A DNA stretch of 64,000 nucleotides from Jaltomata sinuosa (GCA_003996215.1 QJPP01000028.1:1302001-1366000), one strand, 5' to 3'; counted from the stretch's first letter, positions 11,301-23,847 are shown. Program-made: numbers and translations. The notes: generated by a model not told the origin, from the sequence alone.

Positions 11301-11739
11301 GATACCTATTGAGTACGAGTGGATCATACTCATTCCTACTTTTCTGCAACCTTTTGATACAGATCCTGGTACGAGCGGACCCCGTGGCTAGAGATCATGT
11401 GGTGTTGCTACTTTTGAAATTATGGTGAGCTCCTGTATTCAAAGATTGTCCCAACTTCTTCTATCTTTTATTTCTGTCTTATCTACTTCATAGACAATTC
11501 TGTATTTCAGTTTTGATACTTGGTTTTAGAGGTCGCTCTTGTACTTGTGACAGGTAAGTCTTGAGATTCTTGATGTACTGTTTTCTATTCAGTTTGAGTA
11601 TATGCGGAGTTGTTATTAGTAAATCATATTGACGTTCTCTTATTTGCACTTACTTTGACTTGTTGCTTTTATTGAGTTTGGCTTATCTACTGTGATTGGG
11701 TAGGTGTCATCACAACCTTTGAGTTTTTGAGTCGTGACA
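8354..11739 (+). mobile_element. Solo LTR of a Gypsy element, interrupted by a hAT-type element
   Basis: It begins TGTAACAACCC and ends GTCGTGACA, and is flanked by the perfect 5-bp duplication GGTAA at 8349-8353 and 11740-11744. No second LTR or internal region is present, so it is a solo LTR left by LTR-LTR recombination. Without the nested insert it is about 2.46 kb. Small ORFs inside (for example 9837-10306) are not supported as genes. It separates the inverted GST pair from the two plus-strand GST genes. Confidence 0.9.
8968..9881. mobile_element. Non-autonomous hAT-type element nested in the solo LTR
   Basis: It starts TAGGGGTG and ends CACCCCTA, perfect inverted 8-mers, and is flanked by the perfect 8-bp duplication GGGTTAAC at 8960-8967 and 9882-9889, the hAT signature. 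Near both ends 'aaccgaacc' and 'gaaaaacccgagg' words recur in opposite senses. There is no transposase ORF in its 914 bp. Confidence 0.88.
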
Positions 11740-11744
11740 GGTAA

Positions 11745-12869
11745 ATATATCCAAAAGGAAAAATATAAAGGACTCATTTGGTCATAATTTTTTTCCACTT
11801 TTTTCACTTTATTTGAAAATTAGTGTTTTGCCATGAAAAATCAAAATTAACTTGAAGTTTTATTTCAAATTTGAAAAACAGCTTATAACATGTTTTTAAC
11901 TCATTTTTCATTTTTTTTGTAACACATGTCTCATTTTTCACTTTTGAAGTTGTATTTAAGTACACTTTCACTTTTATATTCTTGCATTACTTAAACATCT
12001 TCATTTGTAATATCATCATACATATATATTATAAACTCTGTGATGATTATAGAATACTTAGTTTTCTCTACTTTTTATTTTTTTCATGCTTGTCAATAAT
12101 TAGTAGAGGTTGGTCACCTAATGAGGATTAATAAGGTAAGACCTAGTTCCCCCTTGCTTGTATTTTTGTCTTTGAGGTTCCCACTTTTATTTATTAGCAA
12201 TAATAAACTAGCTCTAGGTATCCCTTTTAGTGGAATTTTGACAAAAAAAAGATGGTTCATTTAAGCATAAACATTATCCCAAATATTTTTTTGCAAAAAG
12301 TACAACTAATCACGATTCCATCTTCAACTCTAAATCAATAAATTTCAATAAAGTAAAAAATATTTTATGGCCAAACCCATACTTAGCGGCTCATATTTCA
12401 ATAATTTATCGTGTGAAAACATCGTAATTATGGGGGATTGTCCTCACTGATTTTCGAAAGCAATGGGAGGACCTTACTTTCCCGCATTCATTTCCCGCGA
12501 GTAGAACACTAGAGACGCACAACACGTGAGGCTTATTTAATGAGCGACGATTTTCACGTTCGTGTTCAAATTTAGGAGTGAGAAAATTTCTGTGTATTGA
12601 GCATTTCTTCTTTCAATATGTTTTAGATAGTGTGAATTTAAATTAGCCAAACTAATGAATAACAGATACGAGATGAATTAAAAAAAATCATGTAGGTCAA
12701 AATAAACTAATTTTGGCTTGTACATATTATTATAAGTCGTCACTGCAAACGCAAACGTCAATTGTACATTTTATTGGCTAATAAGTTCCTTGATGGAAAG
12801 GCGAGTTGATAATCAAAATAAATCCCATTACTATAGGATTTAATTACTCTTTCTTCCACTATTTTCAAT
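11745..12869. other. Intergenic AT-rich DNA, nothing recognised
   Basis: No ORF, terminal repeat or RNA gene that I can support. Confidence 0.5.
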
Positions 12870-13155
12870 ATTACATAATATATCACTCAAATACATTGTT
12901 ACAGGCATTCAGACTACTCAGATATATCGCTACAAACATTCAGATACATAATTTTATCTCGGATATATCACATAAGGCATGTATCCGCTGTCTGTATACA
13001 TGGTTTAGTCTCACTATTACATAATATATCACTCAGGTACATCACTACAAACATCCACACCACTCAGATACATCCCTACAAGCATTCACATCACTCAGAT
13101 ACATCGCTGTAGATATCCAAATACATAATTTTATCTCGAATACATCACATAAGAT
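12870..13155. repeat. Degenerate tandem repeat of 'cactcagatacatc.ctacaa..att' type
   Basis: 'actcagatacatc', 'gctacaaacattc' and 'acataattttatctcg' recur several times with spacing of roughly 35-45 bp. 'ataattttatctcg' appears near 12947 and 13126. Copies are degenerate. The 72-residue ORF across part of it is a by-product. Confidence 0.65.
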
Positions 13156-13647
13156 ATTCACTCCTTTTTTTAATCTAATAATTAATTTACATATGATCAC
13201 TGAATTTTAGTCTCTGAATTTTTTTAGTCAGAAAGCTATTTTTTAAAATATTAAAGTAACTAGAAATATTTTAAAAATATAAATGATATGAAAACTAAAA
13301 CTCATGACACCAGGGTAATCATTTTTTATTTATTTAAATGCTTGTTCGATTAGTGTCTTTCGTTTCATAAAATATGGGTAGTGAAAATATTTAAACAATT
13401 GATCCCTTTTTTACTTAGTTTTTTGCCAAAATTTGAATATTCGTCAATTTGACACAGTTTATTTTTGTTAAGTTTTTTTTTTTTAATTTTTCTTTTTAAA
13501 AAAAATTTGAACAAGTCTTGAAGTTGGGTAATCTGTCAATTTGACACAGTTCAGTTTTAACGTGACAAAAAATTATATTATGAAATTATTGTTATAGTAG
13601 CTAAGTTCAGCTATTTTAAAAATATTTTTTTGTCTTTATTGTTATAA
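13156..13647. other. Intergenic AT-rich DNA, nothing recognised
   Basis: Contains two 'gtcaatttgacacagtt' words (about 13444 and 13536), which suggest a decayed small repeat, but no boundaries can be set. Confidence 0.4.
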
Positions 13648-14173
13648 GGGAAAAGGAATAAATATATCCATCAACCTTGTGATTTAGATTTAATATATAC
13701 CCCTCGTTCAAAAAAAATGGCGCATACATCATCATCGTCAAACAAATAGAGCATATAAATTTATCATTTTCATCACAAACTCATATTTGTTGAACTAAAT
13801 AAAACCCAAAATTGGTTTTTTAACTTCAAAAATATCACGTGGCTTTAAAAAATTACCTCACCCATTTCTTTTACTCCTCCAGACCAGACCAAGACTCAAC
13901 CCAGACCCCACACAACTAAAAGAAAATGGGCAAGGTATAAATTTTCTAAAATCACGTGATATTTTCGAAATTAAGAAAATTAATTTTATTATTTTTTTGA
14001 TTCAGTATATATGAGTCTGTTGACGAAAAATGTATATATGCTCTATTTGTTAGATAACAAAGGTAGATATGCTCTATTTGTTAGACAATAAAAGTATATG
14101 TACATCATTTTTTTAACGATTAGTATATCAACTCTAAATTGTAAAATTGAGAGACATATTCATCCTTTTTCCC
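13648..14173. mobile_element. Mutator-type MITE upstream of third GST gene
   Basis: The left end (GGGAAAAGGAATAAATATATCC...) and the inverted right end (GGGAAAAAGGATGAATATGTCT...) match for over 100 bp, including 'caaatagagcatat'. Flanks TTGTTATAA and TTATTAGAA agree at 7 of 9 bases, a decayed 9-bp duplication. There is no ORF. It ends about 390 bp before the GST copy c start codon. Confidence 0.75.
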
Positions 14174-14562
14174 TTATTAGAATGAATAAAGTTCAATAAT
14201 TATACGTGAAATTAATCCTTCCATGCTCTTGGTCCTAAGAAACAACCCCCAAGTTGTAAGAAAGAAATAATTTACTTTTGACTCACCCAACTGTTCTCTT
14301 ATGCGTGATGCCTACTTTAGAAACTTCCTTATATGTACCAAAAGAACTACGACTTTTGACTCTTCCACATATTGTACTACACAAAGGCAAGTTGCAAATG
14401 CAAAATCAACCTAGACAACTAGCTAATGTAATGAAATTAAAGAGAAAAAAAAACCTATGCTTGGCCAACAAGAATCTTCCAAAATTTCTCAAGACTATAC
14501 GGACAGGAGAAAATCAGAAGACTAAACAAACCATCACTAAAAAATATTGTTCTAACACAAAG

Positions 14563-15704
14563 ATGGCAGAAGTGAAGTTGCTTGGTGTTAGTGGTAGTTC
14601 TTATAGTCGAAGAGTTGAATGGGCTTTGAGAGTTAAGGGAGTGAAATATGAATTTGTAGAAGAAGATTTACAGAACAAAAGCCCTCTTCTTCTTGAATCC
14701 AATCCTATTCTCAAGAAAATCCCAGTGCTAATTCACAATGGAAAGCCCATTTGTGAGTCTATGGTCATTCTTGAATACATTGATGAAGCATTAGAAGGCC
14801 CTTCCATCTTGCCTAAAGATCCTTACGAACGAGCAATTGCGCGTTTTTGGGCTAAGTTCCTTGATGGAAAGGTGAGTTGAATACATACTTCTAAGTTATG
14901 GCTTGTTTGGTCAATTTTTTATAATCAACTTATTTGGAAAAGTAATTTTTTTAAAGTGTTTTAAAAAAAAGTATTTTGAAAAACAGTTTGTGTTTGACCA
15001 ATACGCCAAACAACTTTTGCTATATCGTATAAATACTTGTTTTTTCTCTCAAAAGCCAAACACTTCATTTTCTTTTAATTTGTTTTTTAACTTTTGGCCT
15101 CACAAAAAGTTGGCCAAGCGGGCTATTAATCGACCATTTGAATTCTCTGAGCAATTCACACATAGTTCAGTAACTTTGATGTGACAAATGATATATTTTG
15201 TACATTCACTGTTATAATCGGTAAAACTCAACTACTTCAATGTAATAAAAACTAATTTTATAACTTCATTAGTATTACAAAGCAAAAAGTTCAGTAATTA
15301 TACGTAAAATTAACCCTTCCTTGGCCCTAAATTGTTTAGCTTTTCTTTGTGGTTTTTAGTGCTTGGAAGCAGTGGGGAAAGCTCTGTGGAGCAAAGAGGA
15401 AAGCAAACAACAAGAAGCTTATGAGATGCTGAAAATTGTTGACAATGAACTCAAGGACAAGAAGTTCTTTGGTGGAGATAAAATTGGATTTGTTGATGTT
15501 GCTGCAAATTACATCCCATTTTGGGTGGAAATTGTTGGAGAAGCTACTGGAATTGTGTTGATCACAAGTGAAAAGTTTCCCAATTTGTCTGCTTGGATAG
15601 ATGAATACCTAAGCTGTAGTGAAGTTCAAGAAAATCTTCCTGACAGAGATATGATGCTTAGTTTTTTCAAAGCTAAAGCACTAGCTGCCACTTCTGCTAA
15701 ATGA
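14563..15704 (+). CDS. Tau-class glutathione S-transferase, copy c (two exons, divergent active-site loop)
   Basis: Exon 1 is 14563-14871, the intron 14872-15359 (GTGAGT...TTTTAG), exon 2 15360-15704; 217 residues. The reading frame is open far upstream (to 14278), but the family start is the ATG at 14563 (MAEVKLLG, shared with copy d). The usual W-Y-S-P-F/Y loop is replaced by VSGSSYS: Ser12 is kept but the preceding Trp-Tyr and the following Pro are lost. Lys39, KKIPVL with cis-Pro54, and Glu65-Ser66 in CESMVILEY are kept. Exon 2 is more divergent than in the other copies: [20 protein letters not shown], with LSAWIDEY in place of FCAWRDEY. No clear TATA box is visible within 100 bp. The intron is the longest of the four because of a 227-bp MITE. 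Probably functional, possibly with changed substrate or catalytic behaviour (inference). Confidence 0.9.
14899..15125. mobile_element. Tourist-like (PIF/Harbinger) MITE in intron of GST copy c
   Basis: The ends TGGCTTGTTTGGTCAA and, inverted, TAGCCCGCTTGGCCAA are imperfect inverted repeats flanked by TTA on both sides (14896-14898 and 15126-15128), the target duplication of Harbinger-type transposases. It is non-coding and about 227 bp. Confidence 0.75.
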
Positions 15705-15817
15705 ACATTTATCTAATTGATTGTGTAAAATTTTAAGATGTCTTGTGTGGAATAAAACTCTTAGTCAGAGTAACCTATCTAGCTTAATTTTCTCAAGTTA
15801 GGTGATTTTTGTTTTAT

Positions 15818-15880
15818 GTGTTGAGACAAGGGGATCCTATGTCTTCTTTCTTGTTTGTTATTGCTATGAATTACCTTGGT
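15818..15880 (+). pseudogene. Short relic of a LINE reverse transcriptase
   Basis: Read in the frame starting at 15818, this 63-bp stretch gives 21 open codons including LRQGDPMSSFLFVIAMNYL, close to the conserved RQGDPLSP.LF block of plant LINE reverse transcriptases. Flanking sequence in the same frame is not recognisable, so it is a fragment in the 3' flank of GST copy c. Confidence 0.65.
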
Positions 15881-16740
15881 AAGGCTTAAATTTCATCCCA
15901 AATGTACTAAATTGAGAGTGATACAAGAGTTTGAAAACAGAGAGGCTATACTCGTATATTTTTCTCAGGCAAAGTCCTATAAATACAAGTGATACAACTC
16001 TCGTGAGATGGGCATGAATTAGAGATTTAGTAGAAGTATCATTATTCTTGACAATTGTTCAAATCATTTGACGCTTCTTCTCACCGAGCAGCCCCTTTCC
16101 TTAGTGTCAAGTGGCTGAATGCCCCTCTCCTAATGCGCCTCTTTCCCGTGATAAAAAAACCTATAGGGTTAAAGTGTTGCAGCACCAGATTTTGTACAAC
16201 TGTGATGCTCAAGGTTGTTCTGTGCCATCAACTGTTGTTACTGAAGAGTTGCAATGCCCAATTTTTGTCCGTTGAAATGCTAGCTGCTATTTTTATAATT
16301 TTTTTTTAATTAATCCTAACTTGCTCCAACCCATTTCTACCCATTTCTACCCATTCCAAACATGCATATTAATATTTTGGCATACGACCTTCATTGTGTA
16401 ACGTTCCCTAGCACCTTAACCCATTCATCAGGGTCGTAATTAATCTAAATAAACATTCAAGATTTACGGGGCCTTAGAAGTATAACCTAGGTGAGGCGAA
16501 GCGCCTACCGTGCACTTCTCTGAGCTTCAGGACTTGAACGCGCCTCAAAGGAAGGAGCCTTAATTTGACAACTCAGATCTTGCATCTACTGATTTGAGTC
16601 GGGTAAATCTTTATTAGTTGGATAGAACCTTCTACTTAAATTTTAACACTTAATAAAAGTCTTCAGTCAATATGGAAAATTGACTTGTCAAAGAAGAAAA
16701 GTTGCATTTGCTTGTTCATAAAGCCACTTTCTTATTTTTC
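15881..16740. other. Intergenic DNA between GST copies c and d
   Basis: No supported gene. 'gaggcgaagcgcctacc' to 'gaacgcgcctcaa' (about 16492-16548) is a GC-richer patch of GCGCC/GGCGC words of unknown nature. Confidence 0.5.
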
Positions 16741-16745
16741 CCCTC

Positions 16746-16751
16746 TATAAA
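16746..16751 (+). promoter_or_regulatory. TATA box of fourth GST gene
   Basis: TATAAA in CCTCTATAAAAAGAAC, 71 bp before the start codon, similar in context and spacing to copies a and b. Confidence 0.75.
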
Positions 16752-16782
16752 AAGAACAAAATTCACAAGATTAAAACCTTAA

Positions 16783-17812
<1,030 letters not shown>

Positions 17813-18346
17813 AACTGTTAGTGTAATACTGTAATTTAAAGATTTTGTGTGGCAATAAACTACCTATTGAAGAAACATAGCTTATCTTGTGTTTAGTATG
17901 TAGTATCTTGTGTTTTAGTTTTGCTAGTGACAGATGCATGTGAGTTGTAATTTCTTCCAGCTATTTTTAAATGATAAGTCATCTTTTTTTCTTCTAACTA
18001 TTATCATATGAGATTGCGGTCGGATAGATGAAATCTTTTAGTTCTTAATATGAATTTTGAGCCTTGATAATTCAAATTAATCAGATTTATGAATTTCGAA
18101 TATCGGATGACCAGTACCAAAATAGGAACGTTAGAATTACCTCATGGGTCAGCTTGATGCACACAGTGCCTTGTAAACATAATCCTACACTCTTTCCTGA
18201 TTTAAATCCATGTTTCAACATCTCATTCTCTATCATTCATTATTATCTTGTCCTTAGATTTGAGGTATGAAGCCCCATCTATTTTAGGAATTCCTCAAGT
18301 CTAGAGTTAATATAAACAATTACATGGTATGATTGTTAAAGGATTG
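17813..18346. other. 3' flank of GST copy d and intergenic DNA
   Basis: Includes the untranslated region of copy d. Nothing else is recognised; the 68-residue ORF at 18064-18270 has no family features. Confidence 0.5.
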
Positions 18347-19613
18347 TGATGGCTTGTATGCGTCCATTACCACTCAAGGGACCAGGTCCCTTGACTAAAT
18401 ATAACAGCTACGAATAGAAGGTAAAACACAACAATACAAAATGTAAAGGACAGATCAAGGGCCAGGTCCTTGATGCAGATTTAATCTAGAACAAAAAGGA
18501 AATAAAACAACAATAAGGAACACACGATTTTACGTGAAAACCTCCTTGCTCAAGGGAGTAAAACCACGACCTACCACGTAGGATTCACCAACAACAACTT
18601 CACTAAAACAAGAGCATTGGTTGATTACAGACTCTTTCTCGTAATCCTATGGTTAACCTATTAACCCCATTCTCTTGTAATAGTTACAACACAAGCGACA
18701 CCTCCAGGTGATAACTCTATCACCTTCTAACTAGACCAACTAACTCTAGCTGATCAACTTTTACTTATCAGCTAACTCTAGCTGATACAACTCAACCTAT
18801 CAACTAACTCTAGCTGATGTACTTTGAATGAACGGATAAAACACAAACAATTACACTTACACACTCTTCATAGATGAGGAGCAGGTTTATAATATAAGAA
18901 CCAAATACAAAGACTCAAAATATAACAAGGAACTGAAGGCTCAATCTTGATCACGATTAGGTCCCTTGTTGAGTGAGCTCTTATAAGCTTGAAAGGAGCA
19001 GTGGCTTTTACTGAGAGAATATCAATTTTTAGGATATGCAAAAGCTAGGTTTTGCCTTTTTCTCATCTCATTATATATGAGAGATGACAAAACCTAGGAG
19101 CCATGCTATTGGTCAAGGTGAAAAGGACTGCTGCAACTCTGCTGCAATTCCTTCAACCAACTGCAGAAAAGGTACACTTTACAGCTGTACCGAATTGACT
19201 ATATTTTATGATCACTGCAGGTACCAGGTCCCTCCATGAGTTTGTCAATCATCAAAACTTCAATATTGCATCATTTTCCCCCTTTTTGATGATGATAAAC
19301 CCATGAGCCCCTTCAACTGGATAAACCATGCCCATACCAGTTCCCCCTGATGCAAAACACGTATGACACTTGTTCCCTCTGAGGCAATACACATCCTGAG
19401 GAAATGCTGAAGTCAAGACTGTAGAGAGAGTGCAGTTCACATCTTTCATTTCTGGTAGCATAAGGACCTGGTCCCATCATCAGGTTGTTAATCATCGAGG
19501 CACTGCTGAAGTTGCAACTGTAGCGAGAATACAATTTACAGCTGTGTTGTATGAGAGACAAGGACATGGTGCCTTTATGAGGTTGTCAATCATCAAAACT
19601 TAGAAACTTAAAA
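18347..19613 (-). repeat. 3' LTR of the Copia element
   Basis: Nearly identical in length to 25476-26742. It shares the blocks of 'aactctagctgat' repeats (about 18735-18815) and the 'catcatcaggttgttaatca' region. Confidence 0.85.
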
Positions 19614-20083
19614 AAATTTCCCCCTTTTTGATGATGACAAACATACAACCTTTTTACTCTGAGATTGTTAATCAATTCCTTCCCTTGGTTCCCCCTGTCA
19701 CCAAGAACTGTTCCCTGGCTTATCTTTGACCTGCTCCATGTTCCCCCTGACGCCAAGAATTCCCTCTGTTGCTAAGAAAACCAGGAATCAAGAACTGTTC
19801 CCACTATACCAGTTACCAAGAAATCTTCCCCCTTTTGGCATCATTAAAAAGAGCATAAACAGTAAACCAGGTGAGGATAGATTAAACAATAATATTAACT
19901 CATGGCCTCAGGGGCAACACAATCAACAGCAAGAAAATTAATGATAAAGGAGAGCATTCAAACATAAAGAAGAGCAACATTTCATTGATCTCAATCGAGT
20001 TAGCATCACAAAATGTTAACATAAAAAGTTCAGAAATTATCATCAAGAGCTAACCACATAGGAAGGAGGCTTGGTGAGGGTCT

Positions 20084-21880
20084 TTAGGAGATTTCTGAAC
20101 CGCTCTTAGCATCATCATGAGCCTGGATTAGCTTCTGTGTCAAATTCTCAACCTGGTCCCTCAAGACACCATTATTAGCTTTCAGATCAACACATTTTTT
20201 TTGTTCAGCTCCCCGACCTGTTCCCTCACCGGATCCAGAGGAGGCAACTTGCAAAGCAGCCTTAAGGCTCATAATCTCAGTTGTGTTTCTCTTTTCAGTT
20301 CGGGGCAGCAGGACCTTATCCACCAGTTCAAAGAGCAATTGGTACTCCCCTTTCAATTGCTTCTTAAGGAATGTTTCAGAGTTCAAGCTCCTTAACTTTC
20401 CTATAACTCCCAAGAATTCCCTAGAAGAAGTTCTATCTCCTATTAATTTGATCCCCTCTATAGGCACCTCAAGTATCTCACTCAGAGTTTCTTCATTCAG
20501 TAGGATGTCCACATCCTTCACTGAGGTGGCCACCGCCTCACAAGTTTCAGACAATATCATCTCCACATAGAACTCTTGACTTCTGATTCGTATAGCAAGG
20601 GAGTAGGAGGCCTAAGAAGATGATCCTATTTTTGTAATTTAACTATTTCCACCAATTCTTGCATTCCATTAAGCTCACTGATGTCGGGATCAAACACTCT
20701 TCCATTCAGTACCTTCTTCTTTCTTAACACATCTTGTTTTTCTTCACGAGTCAGTTCCACTGGTTCGTCAGACTTTGTACTCTAACCAGGTCCCTCTATC
20801 ACTTTTCCTTTCTCACTATTCTTGCCATTCCTTTTCTTTGAAACACCAGATAGAGCACCCTTCCCTTTTATGCTAATGTGTTTCTGATTTGTCTTATCAG
20901 TTCTCACAGCAGCAGGCTGCTTGGACACAATTTTCTCCCTTGTATTCCTTGGAGCTTCCTCAACAGTCTGAGAAGTGTCTGCTTGATCAAGCTCAAACAC
21001 TTGCTCAGCCACCTTAGTATCTTCCATGACAGTACTCTTCCTCTTTCGGCATCTCTGGACAATTTTAGAGTGGCTTTTATCCAGAGCCACATCTATTAAT
21101 CTCTTCTTGCTTCCTCTCGTATCAGGTCTCTCTTTCTGGTCCCTTATTAAGAGTGAGGAAGTCGGTTCGGTAGTCACAGGGGTTCGCTTGAACCTGGTAG
21201 CAAAAGGAGAATTATTATTCTCCTCTTTTTCCTCATCATCATTTTGCAACATCCTCACACTTAAGGAACTTAGAAGAGTACCATCCCATTTAGGAGAGGG
21301 CATCAAGCAAATAGGAGACCCCAAACCCTCACCTCCCTCAGCTACATCAATTTCATCTCTTCCTAAATCCCCAATCTCACCATCTCCTTTAGCCATAGCA
21401 GTGAGACATTCTGCCACATACTCATCTCCTATAACAAGAATGTTCGATGCCTCACATTTCTTACCTCTGACAAACTCCCCTCAAATAATTGCTCATTAGA
21501 ACATTCAGTCATGATAGCCTCAAGGAGAGATTGTTCCTTGGGCATAGATTCGGTCTCCGAACCAGGTTGTTGGAGTAGGTCCCTCAAAGGAATGGAGGGA
21601 GTGACTGTCATATTTTCAGGTGGCACTGCACTAGTTGAGAGGAATTGGTGGGTTTGGACATTTGATAAGAGGAGGATGCAGGAGAGGGTGATTTAAATTC
21701 AGTGGGGATAGAGAGGGTAGGAGTTTGATGGTTTTGTTTCAACAAGGATGATGGATCAGTGGGAGTTGAAAAGGAGTTTTGAAACTCTCCCGTAGTCAGG
21801 GTTTCAGGCGGAGTTAAATGTGTCATTTGGTTATCAGGTGATGCCGGCTGTACCTTGTTTGGGGAGTTTGGTTGAGACAT
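20084..21880 (-). pseudogene. env-like third ORF region of a SIRE-type Copia element, broken
   Basis: Three minus-strand open stretches follow each other: 21608-21880 (90 residues, Ser/Thr/Pro-rich), 20782-21417 (about 211 residues, acidic start, then a Lys/Arg-rich nuclear-signal-like part such as SKKRNGKNSEKGK) and 20084-20566 (160 residues, predicted helical, with a heptad-like C-terminal part). Stops and frame changes separate them. Position between pol and the 3' LTR fits the extra 3' ORF of SIRE/Maximus elements, often labelled env-like or plant transposon protein in Solanaceae. I see no clear signal peptide or membrane segment, so an envelope role is not shown. Confidence 0.6.
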
Positions 21881-21899
21881 GGTTAAGGGAGAGAGAATC

Positions 21900-23260
21900 T
21901 TGGGATGGAACAGGTTTAAGTTTAAACCTTTTAGGAAGATCAGTGGATTAAAGAAGGGGCGTTCGAAAGGATTGTTGAGGTTTTATGGAGCAACGACAGG
22001 TTTTGAGCTTGAGTGAAGAGAGGGGTGACGTGTCATGTTGTGAGAGGTCCGATGCTTAAGATTCAAATGACACGACAACGTTCAGGATATGAGATAAAGG
22101 AGAGTGGATAGTCTACGTGGCAGTCTGAAACAACATTTCAAAACATTTTATGAAAACAATTAGTGATACTAACCTTTATAGAGGGGACCATGTCCCTTCT
22201 TGTGTTTGAAAGCTGTCTTGAGAATGTCATGATGATCTCCATATACAATCAATCCTCTTCCCAAGCGTGCATACCTACAACGGTATAAAACTGAGTTAGA
22301 TATCATCATTTATCAGCTTACCTGGATACCTGTAGCCTAATCATAGCTAGAGGGAGAGAATCAATAGTAGAGAAGGATCAGTTCAGATTCGATTGACCAA
22401 GACTTCAATAGATTTTTCCCAGGCTAATATCGTCAAGTATGTGTTGAACGCATTTGCATAATGCACCAGGCTTTTCCACCAGCTTCTTCCTGACTGAGCA
22501 CTCACACAACCAACCTTGATTTGAATATCCTGTGTGGTATGACCAGATCAACATCTATTTAGATTTCTTAACATTCCTTGGGTTCCAGATTAGTGCTGAG
22601 GACTGAGAAGTAAGCAACACTGTTGTCTTGGATCTGGTTTTCATATCAGATCATGAAGAGACGGTGATCTACTTTCAGTTGGACACTGTGACAAAGACTG
22701 AGTCAGTTCTGTACCCTATCCCTCTGATTGATATTCTGAGGAGGGCTCTTCTTTAACTCTATCTTCAACATCAACTGAGTCTTGAGTGTCTGGGCTTCTT
22801 ACACTGTCAAGTAGAAAGAGTTTACAACTCCGTTTTTGTCTTCATTTAATCCATAACTCATAATACAATTTCTCCAGCAGGGGCCTGATCGGCATTTGAC
22901 AGTTCTCCTGGCAAGCAGTGTTTCCGACCTCTTTCTGGAATCCTTGAGGAACATTCCCATCAATCAGCTATATGAGCAATGTCTCCAGGATTCTTATTCT
23001 TCTGCTTCATTTTATCATTTTGGTGTGGAGATTTCCTTCGTGGACTAGGTCCCTCGAGAGCAACAGAGTTATGAGCAAAGAATTGGCAAGTTCCAATCCC
23101 TTGTGCTGCACTTCATCAATCATCATCTTGAATGCTTAGGCACGTGAGAACATCTACATAGATGAGGATTGGATCTGCAAGATGCATGGTCCTGTGACTT
23201 CTGGTCTCCGAGATAGCTTTCTTGAAGGGAGCATAGCAACAGTACAACAAGCAAGCAAGA
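21900..23260 (-). pseudogene. Heavily decayed pol region of the Copia element
   Basis: No ORF over 70 codons that reads as integrase, reverse transcriptase or RNase H is present. Short minus-strand pieces hint at pol (for example near 22250, reading GDHHDILKT), but the catalytic YVDD and integrase motifs were not found. The span is also far too short for a full pol, so most was deleted. Confidence 0.5.
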
Positions 23261-23267
23261 ATTTACT

Positions 23268-23798
23268 TCATTGGCCGTTATCAAGGAGAACACTTCCCCC
23301 TTGAAATGTCTTGAGTGAGAGGAGAACATTCATTCTTTTAGTAATACGCCTGAAGTAACCACTGTCTACGACCAGGCTTGGTTGCTTCCTCTCACTCATC
23401 TCTCCACAAGGATCACTTATTGGATTTAGGGACCCATGATAATCTGAGTCCCCAGTAATGAGATAAAGGGTGAATGAGACTTCTTTTGATCCAAGGTGGT
23501 AACCTAGTCCTTCTGGATGAGAGACCATATTTCTTGACGAATGGACCAGGTTGTCTGAATTGTTCCTCCTTTTCTGGCATCCTGGTCCTCTTGACAGAGG
23601 GATCAGGTTTCTCGATGTCCTCAGCCTGCTCAGCATATGCTCTACTCCTTTTATTGGCACCAATCCTGGCTGAACATGCTTCCTTGTAGTGTCCATTTTT
23701 TCCACAGTGTGTGCACAACCAATTATCAGGATTTGAAATGTACTTGCTATGGGGATTGTACGAGGGGCTCTTGTTTCAAAATCCAAGTCCTTTTCCAT
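23268..23798 (-). pseudogene. Copia gag zinc knuckle and protease remnant
   Basis: In one frame (23413-23718) lies CTHCGKNGHYKEAC, a perfect CX2CX4HX4C knuckle. In another (23268-23798) the end reads SLVVDSGYFRRITKRMN followed by LSLKTFQGGSVLLDNG, recognisable as the Copia aspartic protease start, where the normal family text has DSGCS/RHMTG. Frame changes between the two parts show decay. Confidence 0.65.
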
Positions 23799-23847
23799 TA
23801 TTTGACCTCATACTTGTCAGTTGCATCAGTACTTCAGAGGAGATGGT

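Noticed and set aside
14278..14562. N-terminal extension of GST copy c
   Set aside because: The frame is open upstream, but the text has no GST or targeting features and the family start MAEVKLLG is at 14563, as in copy d.
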